Of a stretch of DNA of 64,000 nt, positions 1 through 7,616 are shown piece by piece (the stretch's first letter is position 1; each line of letters starts with the position of its first letter). The position numbers were made by a program, and so were the translations under genes. The notes beneath the pieces were generated by a model. That model ran no database searches, was not told the origin of the DNA, and saw only the letters and a program-made list of their open reading frames with translations. Location of the stretch: NCBI RefSeq assembly GCF_005405085.1, contig NZ_BJDJ01000010.1, positions 1-64,000 on the forward strand, written 5' to 3'. Origin of the DNA: Lactiplantibacillus daowaiensis (GTDB taxonomy: Bacteria; Bacillota; Bacilli; Lactobacillales; Lactobacillaceae).

Positions 1-1
1 G

Positions 2-46
2 TCACCGGTACAATACCGAGAACTTGCCAATCAGTTAGCAGCTTAA
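2..46 (+). CDS. C-terminal end of an unidentified gene, possibly a transposase
   Basis: Only the last 14 codons and a TAA stop are inside the window. The frame reads SPVQYRELANQLAA. An ending of the form (S/T)PVxYR is common at the C-terminus of IS3-type OrfB transposases, which is the only hint of identity. The true gene lies to the left of the window. The following stretch up to the next gene (about 170 bases) is AT-rich and shows no gene. Confidence 0.3.
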   Translation, partial: SPVQYRELANQLAA

Positions 47-215
47 TTTAGTTGTCCAAACTTGTGGGTTCACTTCAATCTTATAAAAGACCTCATTTCA
101 TCAATTGCTAAGTGTCAATGAAGATTAACACACTATAAGTATAGACTCTTATATAGAAAATTTCGACCGCAAATATCTATTTTTGTATTAAATCTGCAAT
201 TAATTTGTAGTCAAC

Positions 216-821
216 CTATCCGGCAACGTTACCACCTAGCAAGGTCCCCATGACATACGTAATCAAAGCGGTCGCCACCCCAACTAAGATGTTACGAAAG
301 ATTACTTTATGTAATGGTACCGCGCCATTCTTCGCACTGACGGTCGCATTCAAGCTGAGGGCAACCATCATTGCTACGACCGTATTGACTAACCGCCAGC
401 TTGGTGCTGATAAGCTAATGGCCAATAATGGAATCAACGCCCCTAACAAAAATGACACAAACGAAGTCGCCGCTGCATGTAATGGATTTAAAAGGTCAAT
501 TTCACGAATTTTCGTCTGATACAAGCTCGTGATGCGCTCGCCTGGTTGCATTTGCGCATTCAGTTTTTGAATTTGGACATCTTTTTGGGCACTGACTGAC
601 ACATATTCGCCACCGGCCATCGAACAAGCCCCAGCTAACATCCCAGAGATACCGCTAATAAATAATGTGGTATTGCTGAGATCCGCGCCAACTGCGCCCA
701 ACACGATCCCAGAAACAGAAATAATCCCATCGTTGGCCCCTAAAATACCGGCCCGTAGCACATTCAAGCGATCCCAAAAGTGTAAATACCGTGTTTGCCA
801 TTGTTTAATCATACTTAACAT
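216..821 (-). CDS. VIT1/CCC1-family metal ion transporter
   Basis: Predicted membrane protein of the VIT/CCC1 family, known for moving Fe2+/Mn2+ across membranes. The N-terminal half carries the family segment WDRLNVLRAGILGANDGIISVSGIVLG, followed by a glycine-rich helix and the loop GEYVSVSAQKD, which matches the conserved region after the second helix. About five hydrophobic segments are visible and there is no fused ferritin-like domain. The reading frame is open to 872, but the first codons lie inside the nrdG terminator. GAGAGGA sits just before three consecutive ATG codons (827, 824, 821), and 821 has the best spacing. It is a single gene with its own signal. The substrate metal cannot be read from the sequence. 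Confidence 0.85.
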   Translation of the reverse strand: MLSMIKQWQTRYLHFWDRLNVLRAGILGANDGIISVSGIVLGAVGADLSNTTLFISGISGMLAGACSMAGGEYVSVSAQKDVQIQKLNAQMQPGERITSLYQTKIREIDLLNPLHAAATSFVSFLLGALIPLLAISLSAPSWRLVNTVVAMMVALSLNATVSAKNGAVPLHKVIFRNILVGVATALITYVMGTLLGGNVAG

Positions 822-857
822 CATCATTCTTCCTCTCATAAATCCCAAATTTGGCGC

Positions 858-899
858 TAATAAAAACAGCATAGCGCAGGTCCACGCCAGCTATGCTGT
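858..899 (-). terminator. Rho-independent terminator of nrdDG
   Basis: Perfect 10-bp stem (866-875 with 890-899) followed on the minus strand by a T tract. It lies between nrdG and the VIT-family gene and ends the nrdD-nrdG transcript. Confidence 0.8.
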
Positions 900-931
900 C
901 AAAAATTTTTCTTGATACTGATACTAAATAA

Positions 932-1480
932 CTAGTGTTTTAACTTGTCCCAGATGACAACATCATTAGCCGCTAACGACTTGGGGACATCGATAATCCG
1001 TTGGTTCGAACTACCACGGAATTGCAACGTCAAATCCATCTTATCTTGTAAGAAACGACCGTCGACTAAAATATCGATCAATGACAACATTTTTAACTTG
1101 TCATCAGAATCCTTTAACAATTCATCCCAAGTGTAGCCCGACCATGACCAAATATCCTTATCATGACCGAATTCTTGGCGCACCCGCTCACAAATCCGAA
1201 TCCCAACTTGGGTGTTTAAAAATGGTTCTCCGCCAAGCAAAGTCAACCCTTGCACATAGTCTTGACTCAAATCAGCAATAATCTGGTCTTCTAATTCTTG
1301 GGTATACGGTTGGCCATAATGGAAGTTTTGCGCGGCCACATTGTAACAACCTGGACAACGGAACGGACAACCACTCAAATATAGGCTGCACCGTACCCCT
1401 TCCCCATCAACAAAGTTAAACGCCTTATAATCAGCGACGTATTGTTCACTTAACTCCTCTGCCAGCCATTCTTTCGGCAT
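932..1480 (-). CDS. nrdG: Anaerobic ribonucleotide reductase activating protein NrdG
   Basis: Radical-SAM activase that installs the glycyl radical on NrdD using SAM and a 4Fe-4S cluster. The cluster motif CxxxCxxC is present (CPFRCPGC, about residues 38-45 from the chosen start), followed by the glycine-rich LLGGEPFLN SAM-binding segment. The frame is open to 1513, but AAAGGA lies about 11 bases upstream of the ATG at 1480 (MPKEW), so that start is preferred. It overlaps the end of nrdD by about 35 bases, indicating translational coupling. Length is about 182 residues, slightly longer than E. coli NrdG. Confidence 0.93.
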   Translation of the reverse strand: MPKEWLAEELSEQYVADYKAFNFVDGEGVRCSLYLSGCPFRCPGCYNVAAQNFHYGQPYTQELEDQIIADLSQDYVQGLTLLGGEPFLNTQVGIRICERVRQEFGHDKDIWSWSGYTWDELLKDSDDKLKMLSLIDILVDGRFLQDKMDLTLQFRGSSNQRIIDVPKSLAANDVVIWDKLKH

Positions 1481-3668
1481 CGGATTGTTTGGTCCTTTCA
1501 TAGCGCGCGGCATTCTTAATCATCTCCGGAGACATATTTTTTTCACGTGACGCAATTTCAACATGCCGACCATGAACCATCGGCCGTTGTTGGGGGTTAC
1601 CTAAATAACCACACGTCCGTTTAACAACATCACAATATTTAGGGTCATGGTTGCCACATTGTGGGCACACGAACCCACGCGCAGTAGCCTTAAATTCACC
1701 TTTAAACCCACACTTGAAGCATTGGTCAATCGAGGTATTCGTTCCCAAATAACCAACATGATCATAAGCCCAATCCCAGACAGCTTCTAAAGCTTTGGGA
1801 TTTTGCGTTAAGTTCGGGTATTCGCAATAATGGATAAAGCCACCCGAAGCATACTTAGGAAAGACTTCTTCCAAAGATAACTTGTCAAATGGTGACGGAT
1901 GCTTGCGGACATCATAATGGAAACTATTGGTGTAATATTCCTTATCCGTCACATCAGGAATGCGACCAAATTTTTGAATATCATCCCGACAAAACGTATC
2001 TGTTAATGATTCGGCTGGTGTCGAGTATAGGCTATAGTGATAACCACTTTCTTCAGCCCATACTGCACATTTGTCACGTAAGGCTTTAACCACTTTTTCG
2101 GCAAAGGCCCGGGCCGTGTCATTTTGTTCCCAATCTGGGCCAAAGAACGTGGTACAAACTTCATAAATACCAATATAGCCCAGCGAAATCGTCGCCCGTT
2201 GATTCTTAAACAGCTCATCAACAGAATCGCCAGCTTTTAGCCGCTTACCAAAGGCGCCATGCATATAAAGTAAGGGGGCATTTTCCGGCTTAGCTTGCTT
2301 CGTCCGTTCAATCCGGTAAGCTAAAGCGGTATGACACAAGGTCAACCGTTCTTCAAAAATTTCCCAGAATAAATCAGGATCACCATGGGCGGATAACGCA
2401 ATCCGTGGTAAGTTAACTGTTACCACGCCTAAGTTCATCCGTCCAGAGTTGACTTCAACCCCATTTTCATCACGCCAGCCTTGTAAAAACGAGCGACAGC
2501 CCATTGGTGTTTTGAAGCTCCCAGTAATTTCTTTGATTTTATCGTACATTAAAAGATCGGGGTACATCCGCTTCGTAGAACATTCAATCGCTAATTCTTT
2601 AATGTCATAATTAGGGTCATTGGGGCCAAGATTCAACCCCCGTTTAACCGTAAAAATCAACTTAGGGAAGATGGCCGTCCGGTGTTCTTTACCTAGTCCC
2701 TTAATCCGAATTTGCAAGATAGACTTTTGAATCTCACGTTCAATCCAGCTCGTTCCTAAGCCAAAGTTAACCGTGGTAAAAGGCGTTTGGCCTTGTGAAG
2801 AATACAAGGTGTTGATTTCGTATTCCAGGGCCTGCATGGCATCGTAAATATCTTTTTTTGTTTTCGCTTTAGCAAAAGCTTCGCGTTTGTCAGCGGCTAC
2901 CCACTTTTCAGCATCAGCTAAATGCTTTTGGAAGTTGATTTCAGCATAGGGCGCCAATAATTGATCAACGCGGTTAGCCGAACAACCACCATACTGTAAC
3001 GACGCCACGTTAGCGATGATTTGCGCCATTTGGGCCGTCGCTGTTTGGATTGACCGTGGGGAGGCCACCTCCGCATTTCCAATCTTATAACCATTCTTAA
3101 ACATGCCATCAAAATCGATCAAGCAACAATTCGTTTCTGGCGTAACTGGTGAATAATCCAAATCATGCCAATGTAAGTCGCCCCGCAAATGGGCCTTGGC
3201 CACCATATCTGGTAGCATCTTCAATCCTAAAGCACGACTAGCCGCGCCAGCTTCAAGATCACGTTGGGTATTAAAAACATTACTATCTTTATTGGCGTTT
3301 TCATGAACGACACTCGCATCACGCGCAAACAACTTTTCAATGCGCGCTTTGACATTGGTCGCCGCTGAAAAATGGTCTTGTTCTTTGATGAAGTAATCTT
3401 GATACTGCTTCGCAACCGTCGTTAACCCGAGATCATTAAAAATCGTGATCAACGCGGGCCGTAATTCGCGTGTTTCGACTTGCGATGCGTCTTGATAATG
3501 TGCCACGATAGCTTGCCGCACAGCTTGACGTTGGTCAGCGTCGGTGATGAGTTGATCGAGCACAAAATCAATTTTATAAGGATGAAATTTGGTCTGGGTG
3601 CCATCGCGCTTGATGACTGGCAGGGCCCGTAATTGGTCTAATTCAGTTGTTGTCGTTGTTGTTATCAT
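1446..3668 (-). CDS. nrdD: Anaerobic ribonucleoside-triphosphate reductase NrdD
   Basis: Class III ribonucleotide reductase that makes dNTPs under anoxia. The N-terminus holds an ATP-cone (VIKRDGTQTKFHPYKI). The C-terminus has two CxxC zinc pairs (CFKC and CPQC) and the glycyl-radical segment RTCGYLG. Active-site region motifs such as NCCLIDFDGMF are also visible. About 740 residues, normal for Firmicute NrdD. ATG at 3668 is chosen because GGGGATC stands directly upstream; a TTG 18 bases earlier gives the longest frame but lacks an RBS. First gene of an nrdD-nrdG operon; see the palindromes at 3724-3768 for likely regulation. Confidence 0.96.
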   Translation of the reverse strand: MITTTTTTELDQLRALPVIKRDGTQTKFHPYKIDFVLDQLITDADQRQAVRQAIVAHYQDASQVETRELRPALITIFNDLGLTTVAKQYQDYFIKEQDHFSAATNVKARIEKLFARDASVVHENANKDSNVFNTQRDLEAGAASRALGLKMLPDMVAKAHLRGDLHWHDLDYSPVTPETNCCLIDFDGMFKNGYKIGNAEVASPRSIQTATAQMAQIIANVASLQYGGCSANRVDQLLAPYAEINFQKHLADAEKWVAADKREAFAKAKTKKDIYDAMQALEYEINTLYSSQGQTPFTTVNFGLGTSWIEREIQKSILQIRIKGLGKEHRTAIFPKLIFTVKRGLNLGPNDPNYDIKELAIECSTKRMYPDLLMYDKIKEITGSFKTPMGCRSFLQGWRDENGVEVNSGRMNLGVVTVNLPRIALSAHGDPDLFWEIFEERLTLCHTALAYRIERTKQAKPENAPLLYMHGAFGKRLKAGDSVDELFKNQRATISLGYIGIYEVCTTFFGPDWEQNDTARAFAEKVVKALRDKCAVWAEESGYHYSLYSTPAESLTDTFCRDDIQKFGRIPDVTDKEYYTNSFHYDVRKHPSPFDKLSLEEVFPKYASGGFIHYCEYPNLTQNPKALEAVWDWAYDHVGYLGTNTSIDQCFKCGFKGEFKATARGFVCPQCGNHDPKYCDVVKRTCGYLGNPQQRPMVHGRHVEIASREKNMSPEMIKNAARYERTKQSDAERMAGRGVK

Positions 3669-3723
3669 AAGATCCCCACTTTTCAAAATCGTTCGTTAGG
3701 TCGCACTAGCAATGGTACACGCC

Positions 3724-3768
3724 TACAATCAATGGTACTACTAGCTAAACCGGATACTATATATAGTA
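3724..3768. promoter_or_regulatory. Putative NrdR box pair upstream of nrdD
   Basis: A perfect 14-bp palindrome TACTATATATAGTA lies at 3755-3768 and a degenerate copy TACAATCAATGGTA at 3724-3737. Their centres are exactly 31 bp apart (three helical turns). NrdR boxes (consensus close to ACACWATATATWGTGT) usually occur as pairs at this distance upstream of nrd operons. Assigning them to NrdR is inference from motif and position. Confidence 0.65.
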
Positions 3769-4214
3769 GCTCATTTTGCTAGCGTTGCCTATCTGGTTTT
3801 AGCCCCCTTGCCGGCCACAAGGTGACCTAAAAGCCGACCGGTCAAGCTTACATCCGGCCAAAAATACTTTAAATTTATTTGCTATATTAACGAAATTATA
3901 TAAACGGAATATTTAATTCAGGGGTTTGATGGCTAGGCCAATTACGTGTCATCATTGCCTTTTGACCACTTTTTACAAACTAAGTTTTGCCGTAATTAAT
4001 GGGACTAAAGTCATTATGATGCCAATATTTAGTGATTGATATCGCCTATATAAATATCATAATATTAACGATTCTTTGGTCATGTCATTAAAAAACACAA
4101 CTTTTCCGAATAAAGTCAGTCATATCGGTTTCACTCATTCCCAGCTTCCTCTATAATGAACCATGAGAGAGTGAGTTGTTAGCTAACGGGGCTAACGCTT
4201 CGGAGGAGATTATC
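3769..4214. other. Intergenic region between divergent nrdD and lipoprotein gene
   Basis: About 450 AT-rich bases without a supportable gene. On the plus strand a TATAAT hexamer at 4152-4157 is a candidate -10 element for the lipoprotein gene, though no good -35 element precedes it. A small inverted repeat (GTTAGC/GCTAAC) sits in the probable leader at about 4180-4196. Confidence 0.5.
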
Positions 4215-4721
4215 ATGAAAAAATTACGGGGAATGTTAGGCGCCTTAGCGCTACTAACATTAGGTCTTGCGGGTTGTCAGGCCGTCGCCAACGATTCATT
4301 TAAAACGACCGACACAGTCCAAAACGTACAGTCTGCAGCGCCGGGGGTAACGGCAGTCAGCAAAATACGCACGACCGATTACTTAGGTCGCTGGGTCAAT
4401 CAGGCCCAAGGGGTTGCGATCTATTTAGATACTAACCAGAACTTAGCCTTATTTCAAACCAATCACGCCACAATCAAGGGTCACTATACGTTAAAACTTG
4501 GTGACAATTACCAAGCTACACTCAATCAAGCCAAATTAGGGACCGCCCAATTGACTTTGAGTAACGCCACAACGATGACCTTAAAACGTGGTCAAACCAC
4601 GTTTAAATTAACCAAAGACACTGGCTGGAGTCCTGAGCATGGGGAAATCCCCACCGATGCTAAAACGGCTTTAAAAGCGTCGACATTAGCGACACCAACG
4701 CCATTAAAACCGGCCTACTAA
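4215..4721 (+). CDS. Small secreted lipoprotein of unknown function
   Basis: A 168-residue protein starting MKKLRGMLGALALLTLGLAGCQ: positive n-region, hydrophobic core and a lipobox LAGC, so it should be lipidated on Cys20 and held at the outer face of the membrane. The remainder is polar and Thr/Lys-rich with a compact domain around DYLGRWVNQAQGVAIYLDTNQNLALF that looks like a beta-strand-rich fold. I do not recognise a named family. GGAGGAG at 4202-4208 fixes the ATG at 4215 over the longer frame beginning at 4176. Monocistronic, ending in a strong terminator. Confidence 0.75.
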   Translation: MKKLRGMLGALALLTLGLAGCQAVANDSFKTTDTVQNVQSAAPGVTAVSKIRTTDYLGRWVNQAQGVAIYLDTNQNLALFQTNHATIKGHYTLKLGDNYQATLNQAKLGTAQLTLSNATTMTLKRGQTTFKLTKDTGWSPEHGEIPTDAKTALKASTLATPTPLKPAY

Positions 4722-4761
4722 AAAAAGCGTCCGATCACATTAATTGTGACCGGACGTTTTT
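4721..4761. terminator. Bidirectional terminator
   Basis: Stem 4728-4738 with 4746-4756 (one mismatch), flanked by an A tract and a T tract. It serves the converging lipoprotein gene and the lyase gene. Confidence 0.85.
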
Positions 4762-4773
4762 AAGTTACTGTCA

Positions 4774-6159
4774 TTAAGCTTGTTGTTTTTGTGGTTGGCG
4801 TGGTTGCGTTAAATTCGTTGGCGCAAACAATTTCGTCACTAATTCAGTTGGCAAACGATGTTCAGCAACGAGTAACCGCCGGACGGACTGGTGTTGGCTC
4901 AGTGCCCGTTTGATCAGCTTGGTTGTAGCCATATAGCCCAAGTATGGGGTTAAAACAGTGGCCGTAATTGCCGATTGGTCAACTTCATCGGCACACTGGT
5001 CTTGTTTGACCGTCAAGTGCCGTAAGCAATTTTGAATCAAGGTCTGAACAGCTTGTTGTAACTCATGTTCGCTGGCTAATAAATCGCGGAACATGATGGG
5101 CTCAAACGCGTTTAATTCAAGTTGTCCTGCTTCAGCGGCCATTGTCACCGTCGTGTCGTGACCGATAACTTCAAAGCAAACTTGGTTAACCACTTCGGGG
5201 ATCACTGGGTTAACTTTGCCCGGCATAATGGATGACCCTGCTTGTTGCGCTGGCAAGTGTAACTCGGCCAATCCCGCTTGGGGGCCACTAGCCAATAATC
5301 GTAAATCGTTACTGAATTTCGATAAATCGACCGCCAACGTCTTTAAAGCACCTGAGAATTCCACAAGTAAATCACAGTTTTGCGTGGCATCAATCAAATC
5401 AGTCGCCACTTTTAAATCCAACCCAGTTTGGTCATTTAAAGTTGGAATAACGTGCTGTTGATAGTATGGGGTTGCGTTAACTCCGGTCCCAATGGCGGTG
5501 CCACCTAAGTTAACGGTCTGCAAATGTTCACCAGCCGCTTGGACCCGGTCTAAATCACGTTTGAATAAGTGTTGATAAGCATGGAAACTACGACCATAAG
5601 TGGTTGGCACCGCATCTTGTAACTGCGTCCGGCCAACTTTGATCGTATTAGCGTACGCTTCTCCTTGTTCGCCTAGCACTTGTAATAAGTCGCGTAAGGC
5701 ACTGAGTAAGCCTGGCAATTGTTGTAATAACGCCATCTTACCAGCAGTTGGAAACGTATCATTAGTCGATTGTGATTGGTTCACGTCATCGTTTGGCTGC
5801 ACATCAGCATCAGCGGTTAACCGATTGGCTAAGTTAGCGACCACTTCATTCACATTCATATTAGCTGACGTGCCAGCTCCACCTTGAATTGCCGGTACAA
5901 TAAAGCTATCCGCATATTGCCCTTGTAACAACTCATCACATGCCGCTTTAATAGCGTGTGCTTTGGTCGTTGACAACGTCCCCGCCGCTTGATTAACCGT
6001 AGCGGCGGCTTGTTTGATCTGTACTAAACTCATGATGATTAATGGATGAAGCCGTTCGGTACTAATTGGAAAGTTGTGTACGGCGCGTAAACTATGAATC
6101 CCATATAGCGCCTGATCTTCGACGGCTAATTTACCAATACAATCTTCTTCAATTCGCAT
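4774..6159 (-). CDS. Aspartate ammonia-lyase / class II fumarase family enzyme
   Basis: Member of the aspartase/fumarase superfamily (reversible elimination giving fumarate). The N-terminus MRIEEDCIG...YGIHSLRAVHNFPIS, the strands GGAGTSANMNVNE, STNDTFPT and GRTQLQDAVP, and the mobile-loop signature GSSIMPGKVNP are all present. The residues after the signature (PEVVNQVCFEVIGHDTTVTMAAEAGQLELN) resemble E. coli AspA more than FumC, so aspartase is the better guess, although plantarum-group annotations often say fumarate hydratase. About 461 residues. ATG 6159 has AGAGGG eight bases upstream, which excludes the longer frame up to 6225. Monocistronic. Confidence 0.85.
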   Translation of the reverse strand: MRIEEDCIGKLAVEDQALYGIHSLRAVHNFPISTERLHPLIIMSLVQIKQAAATVNQAAGTLSTTKAHAIKAACDELLQGQYADSFIVPAIQGGAGTSANMNVNEVVANLANRLTADADVQPNDDVNQSQSTNDTFPTAGKMALLQQLPGLLSALRDLLQVLGEQGEAYANTIKVGRTQLQDAVPTTYGRSFHAYQHLFKRDLDRVQAAGEHLQTVNLGGTAIGTGVNATPYYQQHVIPTLNDQTGLDLKVATDLIDATQNCDLLVEFSGALKTLAVDLSKFSNDLRLLASGPQAGLAELHLPAQQAGSSIMPGKVNPVIPEVVNQVCFEVIGHDTTVTMAAEAGQLELNAFEPIMFRDLLASEHELQQAVQTLIQNCLRHLTVKQDQCADEVDQSAITATVLTPYLGYMATTKLIKRALSQHQSVRRLLVAEHRLPTELVTKLFAPTNLTQPRQPQKQQA

Positions 6160-6363
6160 GCCCAAAACCCTCTTTGTTAGATTGATGTTAGAACTTCTTA
6201 CATGAACAACTGAATTATAGACCATTTAATTGTAATTTCAACTGATTTAAATCATTTACATTGATTCTTAAGTTCGCCTATAGTCTAACTTATTAATCTT
6301 CATTTATCAAACTGTTTCGATAAGTTTACATAGAATTCTCATTTAAGGATTACCTAGACCAAT

Positions 6364-6397
6364 TAAAAAACGAACCTAACTAACAGTCAGATTCGTT
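6364..6397 (-). terminator. Terminator of the M20 peptidase gene
   Basis: Inverted repeat ACGAA...TTCGT (6370-6374 with 6392-6396), extended by further pairs inside the loop and followed by a T tract on the minus strand. Confidence 0.75.
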
Positions 6398-6410
6398 CCA
6401 GTTATTTGCT

Positions 6411-7556
6411 TTAATTTAAATAGTCGACAAACAGTTGTTGATACAGCTGAATGAAGTCTAAATACATCTGCCGATCAACATTTTCATCCACTTGATGCGG
6501 TGTCATATTCCCAGGGCCAAACATGATAAATGGAAAATCACGGTCTTTGCCTTTCAGTAAGTTAGACGCATCCGTTACCGCTGGAATCGCCACTTTAGGA
6601 ATCGACGTGCCCGCATAAGGTTGACCCAACTTAGCCGCTAAATCACTCAATTCAGTGTCTTTAGGGGCCGCAACTGGATTTTGTGACATGAAGACACGTA
6701 AGTCAACTTGAGCGCCCGCAGCGTTTTGTTGATCCACAAGTTGTTGCAAAGCTGCAATAGCAGTGTCGTTATCGAATTCTGGAATCGAGCGAATATTTAA
6801 TTCGGCTTTTGCTGCCCCTGGAATCGAGTTCACTTGGTTGCCACCCTGTAACACCGTACTGTTAAAGATCAATTTGCCGAGTAAGTCACTCTCGCGATCA
6901 CTGTCACGGAAAACATGATTGGCCTGCGCTAAGATTTCGATCAACGGGTCTAAGGCGTTGTAGCCGGCTTCTGGCATGGAGCTATGGGCCGTCTTACCTT
7001 TAGACGTCAACTCAACATCAATGGAGCCTTTATGGGCATACGCAATATTGTAGCCAGATGGTTCACCAATGAGTAGTGCCGACACATCTGCCATCGTTCC
7101 AGCTTCATAGAACTTTTGTGAACCCGTCTCGCCGACTTCTTCAGCAACGGTAGCCATCAATCGGATCCGACCATTTTTCAACGTCTTAGCGGCATCAATT
7201 TCAATCATGGCAATGACCATCGCAGCCAGTCCAGACTTCATATCAGTCGCACCCCGACCATAAAGTTTACCAGCACGTTCTGTTAAGGTAAATGGATCAC
7301 TGGTCCATTTACTAGTATCGCCTGCAGTCACCACATCCATATGTCCAGAAATGCCAAGTACGGGACCCGTCGTCCCAATTTCAGCAACCAAATTACTCCG
7401 AGTATCGCTCAGTGGCATCAACGTTGCTTGAATACCATGGTCAGCAAACAGCCGTTGTAAATACTGGGCCACTTCTGTTTCATCATCATTCACTGATTTA
7501 ATTTTAACCAAATCTGCTAAAATTTTAATTTTATCTGTCTCACTAAATACTGCCAT
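6411..7556 (-). CDS. M20 family deacylase (DapE/ArgE-like)
   Basis: Zinc-dependent amidohydrolase of the ArgE/DapE/ACY1/CPG2 family. Metal-site motifs are visible in order: GHMDVVTAGD (His and Asp), GRGATDMKSG (bridging Asp) and the catalytic Glu pair in VAEEVGETGS, with a dimerisation lid between roughly residues 175 and 290. About 381 residues. In lactobacilli this subtype is usually annotated succinyl-diaminopimelate desuccinylase (lysine/peptidoglycan precursor pathway), but the substrate cannot be proved from sequence. ATG 7556 follows AGGAGG by eight bases; the in-frame GTG two codons earlier is too close. Downstream of the MucBP gene by about 60 bases. Confidence 0.85.
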   Translation of the reverse strand: MAVFSETDKIKILADLVKIKSVNDDETEVAQYLQRLFADHGIQATLMPLSDTRSNLVAEIGTTGPVLGISGHMDVVTAGDTSKWTSDPFTLTERAGKLYGRGATDMKSGLAAMVIAMIEIDAAKTLKNGRIRLMATVAEEVGETGSQKFYEAGTMADVSALLIGEPSGYNIAYAHKGSIDVELTSKGKTAHSSMPEAGYNALDPLIEILAQANHVFRDSDRESDLLGKLIFNSTVLQGGNQVNSIPGAAKAELNIRSIPEFDNDTAIAALQQLVDQQNAAGAQVDLRVFMSQNPVAAPKDTELSDLAAKLGQPYAGTSIPKVAIPAVTDASNLLKGKDRDFPFIMFGPGNMTPHQVDENVDRQMYLDFIQLYQQLFVDYLN

Positions 7557-7616
7557 TGACACGGCCTCCTTATAGTATAAGTTTAACGCAAATCATGCTT
7601 CAACTGGGTAAATCAA

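Noticed and set aside
4774..6159. Firm call as fumarate hydratase
   Set aside because: The residues following GSSIMPGKVNP fit aspartase better than FumC, so only the superfamily is stated with confidence.
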